A stretch of DNA of 14,223 bases from Thermoanaerobacterales bacterium. Its GTDB lineage: Bacteria > Bacillota > Thermosediminibacteria > Thermosediminibacterales > Tepidanaerobacteraceae. The notes under the pieces are model-generated. The model saw only the letters and a list, made by a program, of their open reading frames with translations, was not told the DNA's origin and ran no database searches. The position numbers and the translations under genes are program-made. The stretch lies in the NCBI GenBank assembly GCA_012839145.1, contig DUNY01000257.1, forward strand, positions 1 to 14,223, in the 5' to 3' direction. Below are positions 7,244 through 13,833 of the stretch, piece after piece (position 1 is the first letter of the stretch; each line of letters begins with the position of its first letter).

Positions 7244-7263
7244 ATTGAAAGGAGGCCCCATCG

Positions 7264-7572
7264 TTGAGCCTTAGTTTTGCTGAGTTCAAAGTTGAATTTT
7301 TACGGGGTCTGGCAGACAATACCCGATTAAAAATCATAGAATCCCTGAAAGGCAGGGAAAGAACCGTATCTCAATTGGTAAAAGAAATTGGGGGCTCTCA
7401 ATCCAATATATCCACTCACTTAAAACTGTTAAAATCAACGGGCATTGTCAAGAGCCGCAATGAAGGTAAATACGTATATTATAGCTTAAGAGATGACACC
7501 ATCTACGAATTTTTAAGTAAGCTGGAAGATATGCTGCTTTTGATGAGAAGAAAAGCCTTAGAAGGTGTCTAA
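7264..7572 (+). CDS. ArsR/SmtB-family winged-helix repressor, cysteine-free
   Basis: 102 aa, one HTH_5-type winged helix. FLRGLADNTRLKIIESL is the standard helix 1-2 region. TVSQLVKEIGGSQSNISTHL then LKLLKSTGIV form the recognition helices, and SRNEGKYVYYSL is the beta-wing (about residues 64-76). The start is TTG at 7264, with AAAGGAGG 8 nt upstream. The protein contains no cysteine, so the classical arsenic or cadmium ligand sites (such as ELCVCDL in ArsR) are absent. It also has few histidines, so it may respond to a non-metal signal. It closes the operon with the radical SAM gene and precedes a strong terminator. The dyad at 5838-5863 is the likely binding site. The ligand is unknown. Confidence 0.92.
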   Translation: MSLSFAEFKVEFLRGLADNTRLKIIESLKGRERTVSQLVKEIGGSQSNISTHLKLLKSTGIVKSRNEGKYVYYSLRDDTIYEFLSKLEDMLLLMRRKALEGV

Positions 7573-7579
7573 CGGTTAG

Positions 7580-7614
7580 AGCCCCATCAGTGCATTGCCT
7601 GATGGGGCTTTTTA
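7580..7614 (+). terminator. Intrinsic terminator of the radical SAM-ArsR operon
   Basis: AGCCCCATCAG (7580-7590), an 8-nt loop and CTGATGGGGCT (7599-7609) make an 11-bp perfect stem followed by TTTTTAT. It begins 8 nt after the ArsR stop. It separates this operon from the ACT/PFL pair, which has its own promoter. Confidence 0.95.
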
Positions 7615-7622
7615 TGTTGCTC

Positions 7623-7651
7623 TTGATAGCTTAGTATTTTTGCTTTATACT
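7623..7651 (+). promoter_or_regulatory. Sigma-A promoter of the ACT/PFL gene pair
   Basis: TTGATA (7623-7628), a 17-nt spacer and TATACT (7646-7651) are near-consensus. The start should fall near 7658, close to the AAAGGAAGG at 7667-7675, so the leader is very short. Confidence 0.7.
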
Positions 7652-7674
7652 AATTACATAATATTGAAAGGAAG

Positions 7675-8166
7675 GTGTGGACAGCCGGTTATTATAAATT
7701 AATCGGTTACATTTTTATGGAGATACTTGTAACCCTGGATGTATTGAAACAATATAAAGGTGAAAAAGTTGTTAAGTTTCCGCCGGATACTCTTGTGACC
7801 AAGGAAGCCCGGATGTATGCCGTGAAGCAGGGCATGGAATTGTATGTAGGGGAGAGAAAAGTCTACGATTCTGATTACTCCAACGGTATCTCAAGTGTTC
7901 GGGCTGTCATATCGGTAATAGGTGAAGACCGAGTGGGAATTATCGCCGGCATTTCTGATGTACTGGCAAGAGCCAATGTTAATATTTTAGATATTACTCA
8001 AACCGCTATTGAAGGCCTGTTTACCATGATTATGGTTGTGGATATTGCTGACTCAAAAATAAGTTTTGATGAACTGAAAAACCAGCTTTCATGCCGGGGC
8101 GAGGAATTATCAGTCCGGGTTGATGCCCAGCGGGAAGAAGTATTCCACTTTATGCACAGGATATAG
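7675..8166 (+). CDS. ACT domain protein (UPF0237-like) with N-terminal extension
   Basis: 163 aa from the GTG at 7675, or 149 from the ATG at 7717. Residues about 75-163 form a complete ACT-domain protein of the UPF0237/GcvR-like type: [20 protein letters not shown], then [10 protein letters not shown] and FTMIMVVDI, ending in the family's usual [15 protein letters not shown] domains bind small ligands, often amino acids. This type is found next to UPF0210 genes in many bacteria, as here. The extra N-terminal 60-74 residues are unusual. The segment [22 protein letters not shown] has the look of the 'TPxAR-x-yaxxxgI' segments near the start of some EutT/EutQ-like proteins, a resemblance only. 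Start choice is unsettled: the GTG sits too close to AAAGGAAGG, while the ATG has no good ribosome site but gives a natural N-terminus (MEILVTLDV). Confidence 0.88.
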   Translation: MWTAGYYKLIGYIFMEILVTLDVLKQYKGEKVVKFPPDTLVTKEARMYAVKQGMELYVGERKVYDSDYSNGISSVRAVISVIGEDRVGIIAGISDVLARANVNILDITQTAIEGLFTMIMVVDIADSKISFDELKNQLSCRGEELSVRVDAQREEVFHFMHRI

Positions 8167-8177
8167 GAGGAGCATCG

Positions 8178-9542
8178 ATGAACTTTACTCGAGACGAAAT
8201 AATTGAAACAATCCGCATGGTACAAGCAGAACAACTTGATATCAGGACTGTCACACTGGGAATAAGCCTGAGGGATTGTGCTAGTTCTTCAATTTCTGCG
8301 GTGGCTGATAAAATCTATGGTAAATTAATGGATAAAGGCAGGGAATTGGTACCGGTAGCCCTAGCTCTGGAAAAGGAGTTCGGAATACCCATCGTAAATA
8401 AACGGATTTCTGTAACACCTATTGCCATGGTAGCCGAAAGCTGTATGGAAAGCAATTATACCCCTATAGCTCAAGCAATGGATAGGGCAGCCAAGGATTT
8501 GGGCATTGATTTTATAGGAGGATTTTCAGCGCTGGTGCAAAAGGGCTTTACTCGGGGAGATATGAATCTGTTAAATTCCATTCCTGAAAGCTTGGCACTA
8601 ACCGAAAGGGTGTGTGCATCGGTAAACTTGGCCACAAGTAAAGCGGGAATTAATATGGATGCAGTCCTTGCTATGGGCAGAATTATTAAAGAAGTGGCAG
8701 AGTTGACAGGTGGTCAGGACGGTATTGGTGCCGCAAAACTGGTGGTTTTTGCTAATGCCCCTGAGGATAACCCCTTTATGGCAGGTGCCTTTCACGGTCC
8801 TGGAGAACCGGAAACCGCAGTGAATGTAGGAATTAGCGGTCCAGGGGTGGTGAACACTGTTGTGTCCAATCTTCCCAAAGGCGCTGATTTAGGTGAAGTT
8901 TCTGAAGCCATTAAGCGCATGGCTTTTAAAATCACTCGTGTTGGAGAACTAATCGGTCGAGAAGCATCCCGCAGGCTGGGAGCACCCTTTGGCATTATTG
9001 ATTTGTCACTGGCACCCACTCCTGCCGTCGGTGACAGTATCGCAAACATATTAGAAGCAATGGGCCTTGAGCGATGCGGTGCTCCCGGAACCACGGCAGC
9101 TTTGGCACTGCTCAATGATGCAGTTAAAAAAGGTGGAGCTATGGCAACTTCCTATGTGGGAGGTCTTTCGGGAGCTTTTATTCCCGTGAGTGAGGATGCA
9201 GGTATGATTCGTGCCGCAGCTGATGGGGCTCTTACCCTGGAAAAACTTGAAGCCATGACTTGTGTATGCTCAGTAGGCCTTGACATGATTGCCATTCCCG
9301 GAGATACATCTGCTGAAACCATAGCTGCCATCATTGCCGACGAAATGGCCATTGGTGTAATGAACAAAAAGACTACAGCCGTCAGAATAATCCCGGCACC
9401 GGGCAAAAAGGCAGGAGATTCGGTGGAATTCGGTGGACTTTTGGGACGGGCTCCGGTAATGCCGGTCAGCACCTTTGACTCTTCAGTCTTTGCTCGAAGA
9501 GGCGGACAAATTCCACCACCAATACAAAGCTTAACAAATTAG
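8178..9542 (+). CDS. PFL family protein, UPF0210/DUF711
   Basis: 454 aa, normal length for UPF0210. The family is structurally related to the pyruvate formate-lyase/ribonucleotide reductase barrel but lacks the glycyl-radical motif (RVxGY-type), and none is seen here. Characteristic stretches are intact: [11 protein letters not shown] near the N-terminus, [38 protein letters not shown] (shown as [11 protein letters not shown] then GISGPG), [25 protein letters not shown], and the C-terminal [15 protein letters not shown]. The ATG has AGGAGG 8-9 nt upstream. It follows the ACT gene by 11 nt, forming the conserved ACT-PFL pair, which suggests that the ACT protein senses or regulates something linked to this enzyme. 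The reaction remains unassigned, so the name is a family name only. Confidence 0.95.
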   Translation: MNFTRDEIIETIRMVQAEQLDIRTVTLGISLRDCASSSISAVADKIYGKLMDKGRELVPVALALEKEFGIPIVNKRISVTPIAMVAESCMESNYTPIAQAMDRAAKDLGIDFIGGFSALVQKGFTRGDMNLLNSIPESLALTERVCASVNLATSKAGINMDAVLAMGRIIKEVAELTGGQDGIGAAKLVVFANAPEDNPFMAGAFHGPGEPETAVNVGISGPGVVNTVVSNLPKGADLGEVSEAIKRMAFKITRVGELIGREASRRLGAPFGIIDLSLAPTPAVGDSIANILEAMGLERCGAPGTTAALALLNDAVKKGGAMATSYVGGLSGAFIPVSEDAGMIRAAADGALTLEKLEAMTCVCSVGLDMIAIPGDTSAETIAAIIADEMAIGVMNKKTTAVRIIPAPGKKAGDSVEFGGLLGRAPVMPVSTFDSSVFARRGGQIPPPIQSLTN

Positions 9543-9563
9543 ACAATGTTAGTCTGTCATTAC

Positions 9564-9586
9564 GGTCGACCACAGGTCGCCCCTAC
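9564..9586 (-). repeat. GTAGGGGCGACCTGTGGTCGACC repeat (REP-like)
   Basis: Read on the minus strand, this block begins GTAGGGGCGACC and continues TGTGGTCGACC. It contains the dyad CGACC-ACA-GGTCG (9567-9579). From memory, the GTAGGGGCGACCTGTGGTCGCCC string is a common intergenic repeat in very diverse bacterial genomes. A second, inverted GTAGGGGCG follows at 9603-9611, so the unit also builds the stem of the terminator behind the PFL gene. Confidence 0.6.
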
Positions 9587-9624
9587 TTGACGTTTGTCCC
9601 TTGTAGGGGCGCTTTATCTTTTCG
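9578..9624 (+). terminator. Probable terminator of the ACT/PFL operon
   Basis: CGCCCCTAC (9578-9586) pairs perfectly with GTAGGGGCG (9603-9611) across a 16-nt loop and is followed by CTTTATCTTTT. The stem is GC-rich and starts 35 nt after the PFL stop codon. The loop is long for a textbook terminator, and the arms come from the REP-like repeat. Confidence 0.6.
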
Positions 9625-9723
9625 AGAGGCTTTCCTGCACTAAGTTGTTAACAACCATGGCCTAAGCCCTCGACTATAACAAAAATCTATTTTCCAGTTA
9701 TGTTATATTTAAAAACAGCTGTT

Positions 9724-9763
9724 GTGAATTGCCCCCCGCAGTAGACAGTTAAAATTGTTTACT
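9724..9763. repeat. IS-end-like sequence (IS3-family resemblance)
   Basis: TGTGAATTGCCCCCCGCAG is followed by AGTAGACA (9740-9747), an 8-nt spacer and TGTTTACT (9756-9763), a hairpin with one mismatch. A C-rich tract plus an AGTAGACA/TGTCTACT dyad resembles left ends of some IS3-family elements in Clostridia. No transposase frame, matching right end or target duplication is visible, so at most it is a remnant. Recognition is by resemblance only. Confidence 0.3.
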
Positions 9764-9781
9764 ATAAAGGGAGCATATACA

Positions 9782-9916
9782 TTGAAGACAAGTTTTTTTA
9801 AGATATATATATCAAAAACATACAAAATTTTTATAAATAACTATAAATTTTCCATATTTGAGTCGATAATTGGTATAATCCGTAAAATTTTTGACCCATT
9901 AAATAGGCCTAAATAA
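9782..9916 (+). CDS. Possible 44-aa basic peptide, doubtful
   Basis: A TTG-initiated frame of 44 codons is preceded by AAAGGGAG (9766-9773) at 8-nt spacing. The product starts MKTSFFKIYISKTYK and is rich in Lys, Ile and Phe, with no recognisable motif. Against it: the region is extremely AT-rich, the amino acids are those expected from AT-rich noncoding DNA, and the start is TTG. It ends 5 nt before the first DnaA box. It may simply be part of an AT-rich unwinding-type region. Confidence 0.2.
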   Translation: MKTSFFKIYISKTYKIFINNYKFSIFESIIGIIRKIFDPLNRPK

Positions 9917-9921
9917 TTAAG

Positions 9922-10024
9922 TTATCCACAGAGTTATACACAGGTGTTAATAACTTTAAACCATGTCCCAATGATTATGTCTAAGGACAGGCTACTTTTC
10001 CCCATTGGGGATAACTTATCCACA
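9922..10024. other. DnaA-box cluster (origin-like or DnaA-titration site)
   Basis: Three exact matches to TTATNCACA occur on the plus strand: TTATCCACA (9922-9930), TTATACACA (9934-9942) and TTATCCACA (10016-10024). Two one-mismatch sites lie on the minus strand: 9945-9953 (TGTTAATAA as read on plus) and 10006-10014 (TGGGGATAA). The first pair are in phase 12 nt apart, as in many bacterial oriC regions. The last two form the head-to-head dyad GGATAACTTATCC. Just upstream, 9785-9920 is very AT-rich, as a DNA unwinding element would be. No dnaA, dnaN, parA or rep gene is in the window, and flanking genes converge on the site, opposite to a standard Firmicutes oriC. The cluster itself is seen directly; its function is inferred. 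Confidence 0.7.
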
Positions 10025-10043
10025 ATTATGTTGATAGAAAAAT

Positions 10044-10105
10044 GCAATAGGAAAATGGGCCTAAAAACTTTTGTTTTGTGGTACAGTTTTTGCATCTCCT
10101 ATTGC
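10044..10105. repeat. 9-bp-arm inverted repeat beside the DnaA boxes
   Basis: GCAATAGGA (10044-10052) is matched by its exact reverse complement TCCTATTGC (10097-10105), with 44 nt between. It begins 20 nt after the last DnaA box. A further CCGCTA ... TAGCGG pair (about 10137-10168) follows. The arms could be binding sites for a dimeric protein or a long hairpin; no family is recognised. Confidence 0.45.
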
Positions 10106-10574
10106 TTCCATACTTTGTAAACAATATTATACATACCGCTACTTAAGCAGCTGCAACCATATTATGACAGTATAGCGGAACGGTGTTTTTCACCTTCTGA
10201 AAGTTATTACGAGGATGGTTTTTTGTCAATTCCTTAGTTTAGTTATGTAACACATGCGTCTGATGGCAACTGTAATGCTTCACATGCTTCCAGCCTTGCA
10301 TAACGCACAGAGTAATGATGGTTTTAGATGGTTGCTCATCAAGTTTATGGGTTCATCTGAAAAGGATTTTATTCGAGTTTCAAGATATTGAATGTATACA
10401 AAAAGCATGCCCCTTCTGTTGGTCTTGTTTTATTTGATATTTGAAATTTACCACAGAATGGCATACTTTTTCATTTTACTCGTTTATTTACTTTTGACGG
10501 CTTTATGTTTTGACCCATTGCACAGCAATTTTGTTATTTCTATATCACAATATAATATTTTCCAGGTAGCAAAA

Positions 10575-10604
10575 GGGTGACAGCAGAACCGTCCCCTGTC
10601 ACCC
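10575..10604 (-). terminator. GGTGACAGGGGACGG-type palindrome serving as SLH-operon terminator
   Basis: On the minus strand GGGTGACAG (complement of 10596-10604) and CTGTCACCC (complement of 10575-10583) make a 9-bp perfect stem with a 12-nt loop, followed by TTTT. It lies 46 nt past the SLH gene stop. The GTGACAGGGGACGGTTCT string recurs, from memory, as an intergenic repeat in Clostridia. It is probably a REP-like element that has taken on, or always had, terminator function. Confidence 0.65.
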
Positions 10605-10630
10605 ACGGGAAATACTTTCATTTACCGTGG
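10603..10630. repeat. Second hairpin downstream of the SLH gene
   Basis: CCACGG (10603-10608) and CCGTGG (10625-10630) pair, extended inward across one mismatch by AAAT/ATTT, leaving a 6-nt loop. It directly adjoins the GTGACAG palindrome and lies 20 nt after the SLH gene stop. The two hairpins may act together to end or stabilise the transcript. Confidence 0.5.
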
Positions 10631-10650
10631 TGCGGACAGCATGAGGATTC

Positions 10651-12156
10651 TTAGTTGTACAATATAATATTTTCACGATAGTCCTGTTGGAGATCCTTTT
10701 CGAGAAATTCCAAAAATCTTACTAACATGGCAGAGGATTCTGCCCTTGTCATTATTTTGCCGGGATTAAATCGGTTATAACTGTCACCTTGAATGATGCC
10801 GATTTCCCGGGCTACATATACACTATCCCTAGCCCAGGAAGGAATTTTGTCATCATCGGAAAAAGAGGTGTAATAACCGGGGTTAGGAGCCCGACTGCCA
10901 AATCCCAATGCCCTTATCAGTATAGTAACTGCCTGAGCCCTCGTAAGAGAGCCTTTTGGATCAAATAAATAATTTGAAACTCCTGCAATTATGTTCTTCT
11001 CCAAACCTTGTTTTATATATTGGAAGTCCTCATCCTCAACCTGAACATCCTTGAAGGGTGATTCCTCAGGTGGTTCCTTTCGCCGGCTTGACCTTTTGTT
11101 TTTGTCATCCTCCATGGATGACCTGATGTCACAAGCCCTAATGACGCCCTTTGTAAATTCCACCCGGGTCATGGGAACTTCAGGAGTGAAAAAATTGGGA
11201 CTTTCATCAAAAACATCCAGGGAGTAAAGTTTTGTTATATATTCCTCAGCCCAGTGTCCCATAACATCTCTAAATTTTGGTACTGGCAATCTTTCCACTC
11301 GAGGTACCATTTTGGCAGAAAGACTTATAGAGTCCTGCAACCTTTTCTTGCTGTCAGGAATATTATCACGTATGCGGGGAAGGTCATATTCATACCTTGA
11401 GACCATTTCCCTATTGGTTGTTCGAATGTAGCCACCGTAAAAGCTGGAAAGAGTTGCTTCATTTTCAGAATACACAAGCCTTTTTGTCATGCTGTCTGAA
11501 ACCTCTGCCTTCACACTACCTCCCCAGGACACCATTTCAGTATTGTTTTCTTCATCAGTTACCTTGCGCTTTGATGTAATGTAATAATTGATAATTTGAG
11601 TCTCAGTGCTGCCCCAAAAATTCTCATATCCTACATTACCACCTGAAATAGTAACTACAACTTCACCTTCATCACGATTTAGTTTGTAGAATTTTCGGCC
11701 TTCCAAATTCCCAGAATAAAAATCTGATGCCGGCCGCTTGTCAATCACATCTGCCTTGGAAAACTGAAAATCCTCCAGTACGTATTTGTCTTTCCCTATG
11801 TCTATTTTTTCCGAGTACCTTCTCAAAGTTGTCTGAGCAGTAGCTTGTCCTTTGTCATCTCGCTCGATATACTCTGTAACCAAAGTAATTTGCCTAGTCA
11901 GTTTGGTTTTTATTGTTTCATCTTTGTCGGTAAGGTTGTATGTGTATTTAACCGTCTCGGTATCTCCGCTCCTGCTTTCTGATACCTTTACATCTAATTC
12001 ACCGGAAAACTTCATGGGCTTTCCGGTGATAAATACAATTTCTTCATACTGGTATTCGTTGTTGACACCTCCGTCAAAACCGGACGGAGCACCAAAGGCT
12101 TGCAGGGGATTCAATAACATAGTCATCAGTATAAAAAACATCATAAATTTTTTCAT
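10651..12156 (-). CDS. Secreted protein with three C-terminal SLH domains
   Basis: 501 aa. An exported surface protein held to the cell wall by SLH domains, which bind pyruvylated or other secondary wall polymers. Signal peptide: basic MKKF, hydrophobic core to about residue 20, likely cleavage after AFG. Residues about 30-290 form a beta-rich domain of unknown function with many Thr/Lys/Glu strands. Three SLH modules follow: FRDVMGHWAEEYI (from 295) with MTRVEF (329-334), FKDV (from 368) with LTRAQA (404-409), and FSDD (from 432) with MTRAES (469-474). A highly charged linker (about 345-365, DDKNKRSSRRKEPP) separates modules 1 and 2. AGGGGGG stands 6 nt before the ATG. It follows the 553-aa protein gene by 11 nt, so it is the last gene of a surface-protein operon. 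Its specific role is unknown. Confidence 0.92.
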   Translation of the reverse strand: MKKFMMFFILMTMLLNPLQAFGAPSGFDGGVNNEYQYEEIVFITGKPMKFSGELDVKVSESRSGDTETVKYTYNLTDKDETIKTKLTRQITLVTEYIERDDKGQATAQTTLRRYSEKIDIGKDKYVLEDFQFSKADVIDKRPASDFYSGNLEGRKFYKLNRDEGEVVVTISGGNVGYENFWGSTETQIINYYITSKRKVTDEENNTEMVSWGGSVKAEVSDSMTKRLVYSENEATLSSFYGGYIRTTNREMVSRYEYDLPRIRDNIPDSKKRLQDSISLSAKMVPRVERLPVPKFRDVMGHWAEEYITKLYSLDVFDESPNFFTPEVPMTRVEFTKGVIRACDIRSSMEDDKNKRSSRRKEPPEESPFKDVQVEDEDFQYIKQGLEKNIIAGVSNYLFDPKGSLTRAQAVTILIRALGFGSRAPNPGYYTSFSDDDKIPSWARDSVYVAREIGIIQGDSYNRFNPGKIMTRAESSAMLVRFLEFLEKDLQQDYRENIILYN

Positions 12157-12167
12157 TGTTTTCCCCC

Positions 12168-13829
12168 CTACTTGACCAATAAGAATTTGCCTTCAAAGTC
12201 ATCTCTTACTGAATATATGTTATCTCCGGGCTTTAACTCATCCCAGGATATTACTTTATCATCCTTTATCAATATGGCTTTTTCTACCCGTATCCGAACG
12301 GGAAGAGTTTTTGCCATCCACTTTTCATTGCGGCTGCTCCAGTCCCGAGCATCTCGAAGTATCACAGTTTTACCTACATGCAAATCATCCTCCAACCGTT
12401 CTATGGTTCCAAGAGTTACCCTCTGTCTAAGAAGAGAGTCCATGTTCTTTTTTAAGGCTATGGCCACAATCCGGTCTCCCTCGGTATATGCGTATGCATA
12501 CCAAGATTTTAGCCCATAACGCCGTGCGTAACTGCTGTCCTCATCTACGGCATAGTGTTCAGTGATAAACTGCTCGGGAGTTATTTGTTCCATCTCTTCT
12601 AAATCAAAAATAAAAGTATCGTTATCGTAATAGAACTCTTTTTCATCATCAAAGGATTCCCATTCATTTTGGTTTTGAATGAAAAAGTCAGTAAATACAA
12701 CTTTGTTTTCCACAACCATGTCCAATTTGCCGGAATACAGGTAATACTGACCTTTATTGGAATTGTTCATATCCTGATTGTAGATATATACCACACTGGC
12801 AAGTGCTTTAGCTCCCCTACCATCTGCCACCACAAAGGCATCTTGCCCGGGTGTCAGCGCTGAGCCGTCAACAAGTCGATTATTTTTGACAAAAATAGTT
12901 CCTTCGCTAAAATCGACGTTTCGCTTGTTTTTTAGTTCAAATGCAGATGCATAAAAATTGACTTCTTCTATTTTATCGCTAAAAATGGTCTCATACAGGC
13001 TCTTTATGACCATTTGTTCCGTAATGTCTTTACCAAAAAAGTCCTTTACCGCAATGTACACAGTCTTACCGTGGTAATATTTTAAATTATTGGCGGGAAG
13101 CCTCTGCCCACTGTAATAAATAGGAACATCCCGGGTATAGTCTATTTGGAGGATGCTTTTTAACTGGCGCCAAGCCCCGTTTTGAAAAACTTCCACATTT
13201 TTTAACAAGATGGTGTTGTCTATAAGGTTTTGGGTGTCAAGATTTCCTTTATATAAGCCTTTAATCTTTACAGAATCCCCTTCAATATTTATCCTGCTGA
13301 CAATGGTAGTATCTTTCTCATCAAAATAAAGCTGGACCCTATCCCCTTCGTATAAGGTGCTAAGGGGTACATTTGCCCCGCTTTTTAGTACAATTGTAGC
13401 GGGACTTGTAAAGTAGGTTTCCTCCTTACCGGTAGTAAGCTGTAAAATCAGTTGATTTCTGTCAATATTTTTTATAATACCTGAACGAACCTTGCCTCCT
13501 GGAGGGATATATCCCGGATTTTCCGTAGACCAACTTTCCATACGAGTCAAGGTGTCCCTGTAGTACTGGCCATATATTTCCATACCAACCTTAAAATCAC
13601 CTAATTTGGCGGGAGTTTCATCGATTAAGAGTACCGTACCGGGAGTTATGTTCAATCGCCTTACATTTCCCCCATACTCTTCCACTTCAATCCGGAATTC
13701 ATTTATGTTTAAACTTTTTATATACCCTTCAAGTATTGGATAGGCCAAAGCTTCCAATTCTTTATCATATGGCAATACCGTCACGAACATTACAGCTAAC
13801 AGCATTATACAAATTATAAATCTTTTCAT
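12168..13829 (-). CDS. Secreted protein of repeated beta-type modules, function unknown
   Basis: 553 aa. N-terminal signal sequence MKRFIICIMLLAVMFVTVLP, possible cleavage after ALA. The rest divides by eye into about six diverged modules of roughly 70-100 residues. Each starts with a strand like 'G-x-I-x-x-I' (EGYIKSLN, RSGIIKNID, IKGLYKGN, YSGKLDMV, LGTIERLE), passes through a residue such as TVLLID, TIVLKSG or TIFVKN, and ends in 'L-x-x-G-D/Q-x-x-x-V' (YEGDRVQLYF, TPGQDAFVVAD, KPGDNIYSVRD). This resembles OB-like or DUF5666-like repeats found in SLH-containing surface proteins. No SLH domain of its own is present. The start at 13829 has AGGAGG 7 nt upstream; an ATG seven codons earlier lacks this. 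It sits between two other exported-protein genes and probably works with the SLH protein 11 nt downstream. Confidence 0.8.
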   Translation of the reverse strand: MKRFIICIMLLAVMFVTVLPYDKELEALAYPILEGYIKSLNINEFRIEVEEYGGNVRRLNITPGTVLLIDETPAKLGDFKVGMEIYGQYYRDTLTRMESWSTENPGYIPPGGKVRSGIIKNIDRNQLILQLTTGKEETYFTSPATIVLKSGANVPLSTLYEGDRVQLYFDEKDTTIVSRINIEGDSVKIKGLYKGNLDTQNLIDNTILLKNVEVFQNGAWRQLKSILQIDYTRDVPIYYSGQRLPANNLKYYHGKTVYIAVKDFFGKDITEQMVIKSLYETIFSDKIEEVNFYASAFELKNKRNVDFSEGTIFVKNNRLVDGSALTPGQDAFVVADGRGAKALASVVYIYNQDMNNSNKGQYYLYSGKLDMVVENKVVFTDFFIQNQNEWESFDDEKEFYYDNDTFIFDLEEMEQITPEQFITEHYAVDEDSSYARRYGLKSWYAYAYTEGDRIVAIALKKNMDSLLRQRVTLGTIERLEDDLHVGKTVILRDARDWSSRNEKWMAKTLPVRIRVEKAILIKDDKVISWDELKPGDNIYSVRDDFEGKFLLVK

Positions 13830-13833
13830 GTTA

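Larger units (their letters stand above)
9625..10574. other. Long intergenic region between convergent genes
   Basis: About 950 bases carry no supported gene. Contents in order: the palindrome GTTGTTAACAAC (9644-9655), the IS-end-like sequence, an AT-rich tract, the DnaA-box cluster, two inverted repeats (10044-10105 and about 10136-10168), then featureless AT-leaning DNA to the SLH-operon terminator. Both neighbouring operons end here, so promoters are not expected and the region's size is unexplained by gene regulation. No tRNA, rRNA or CRISPR pattern is seen. Confidence 0.6.

Noticed and set aside
5377..10289. 13-nt string GCTTCACATGCTT shared by 5377-5389 and 10277-10289
   Set aside because: About one such match is expected by chance in 14 kb, and the flanks do not match.
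10392..10580. 62-codon plus-strand frame with hydrophobic product
   Set aside because: No ribosome binding site before its ATG, composition typical of AT-rich noncoding DNA, and its end runs into the GTGACAG palindrome.
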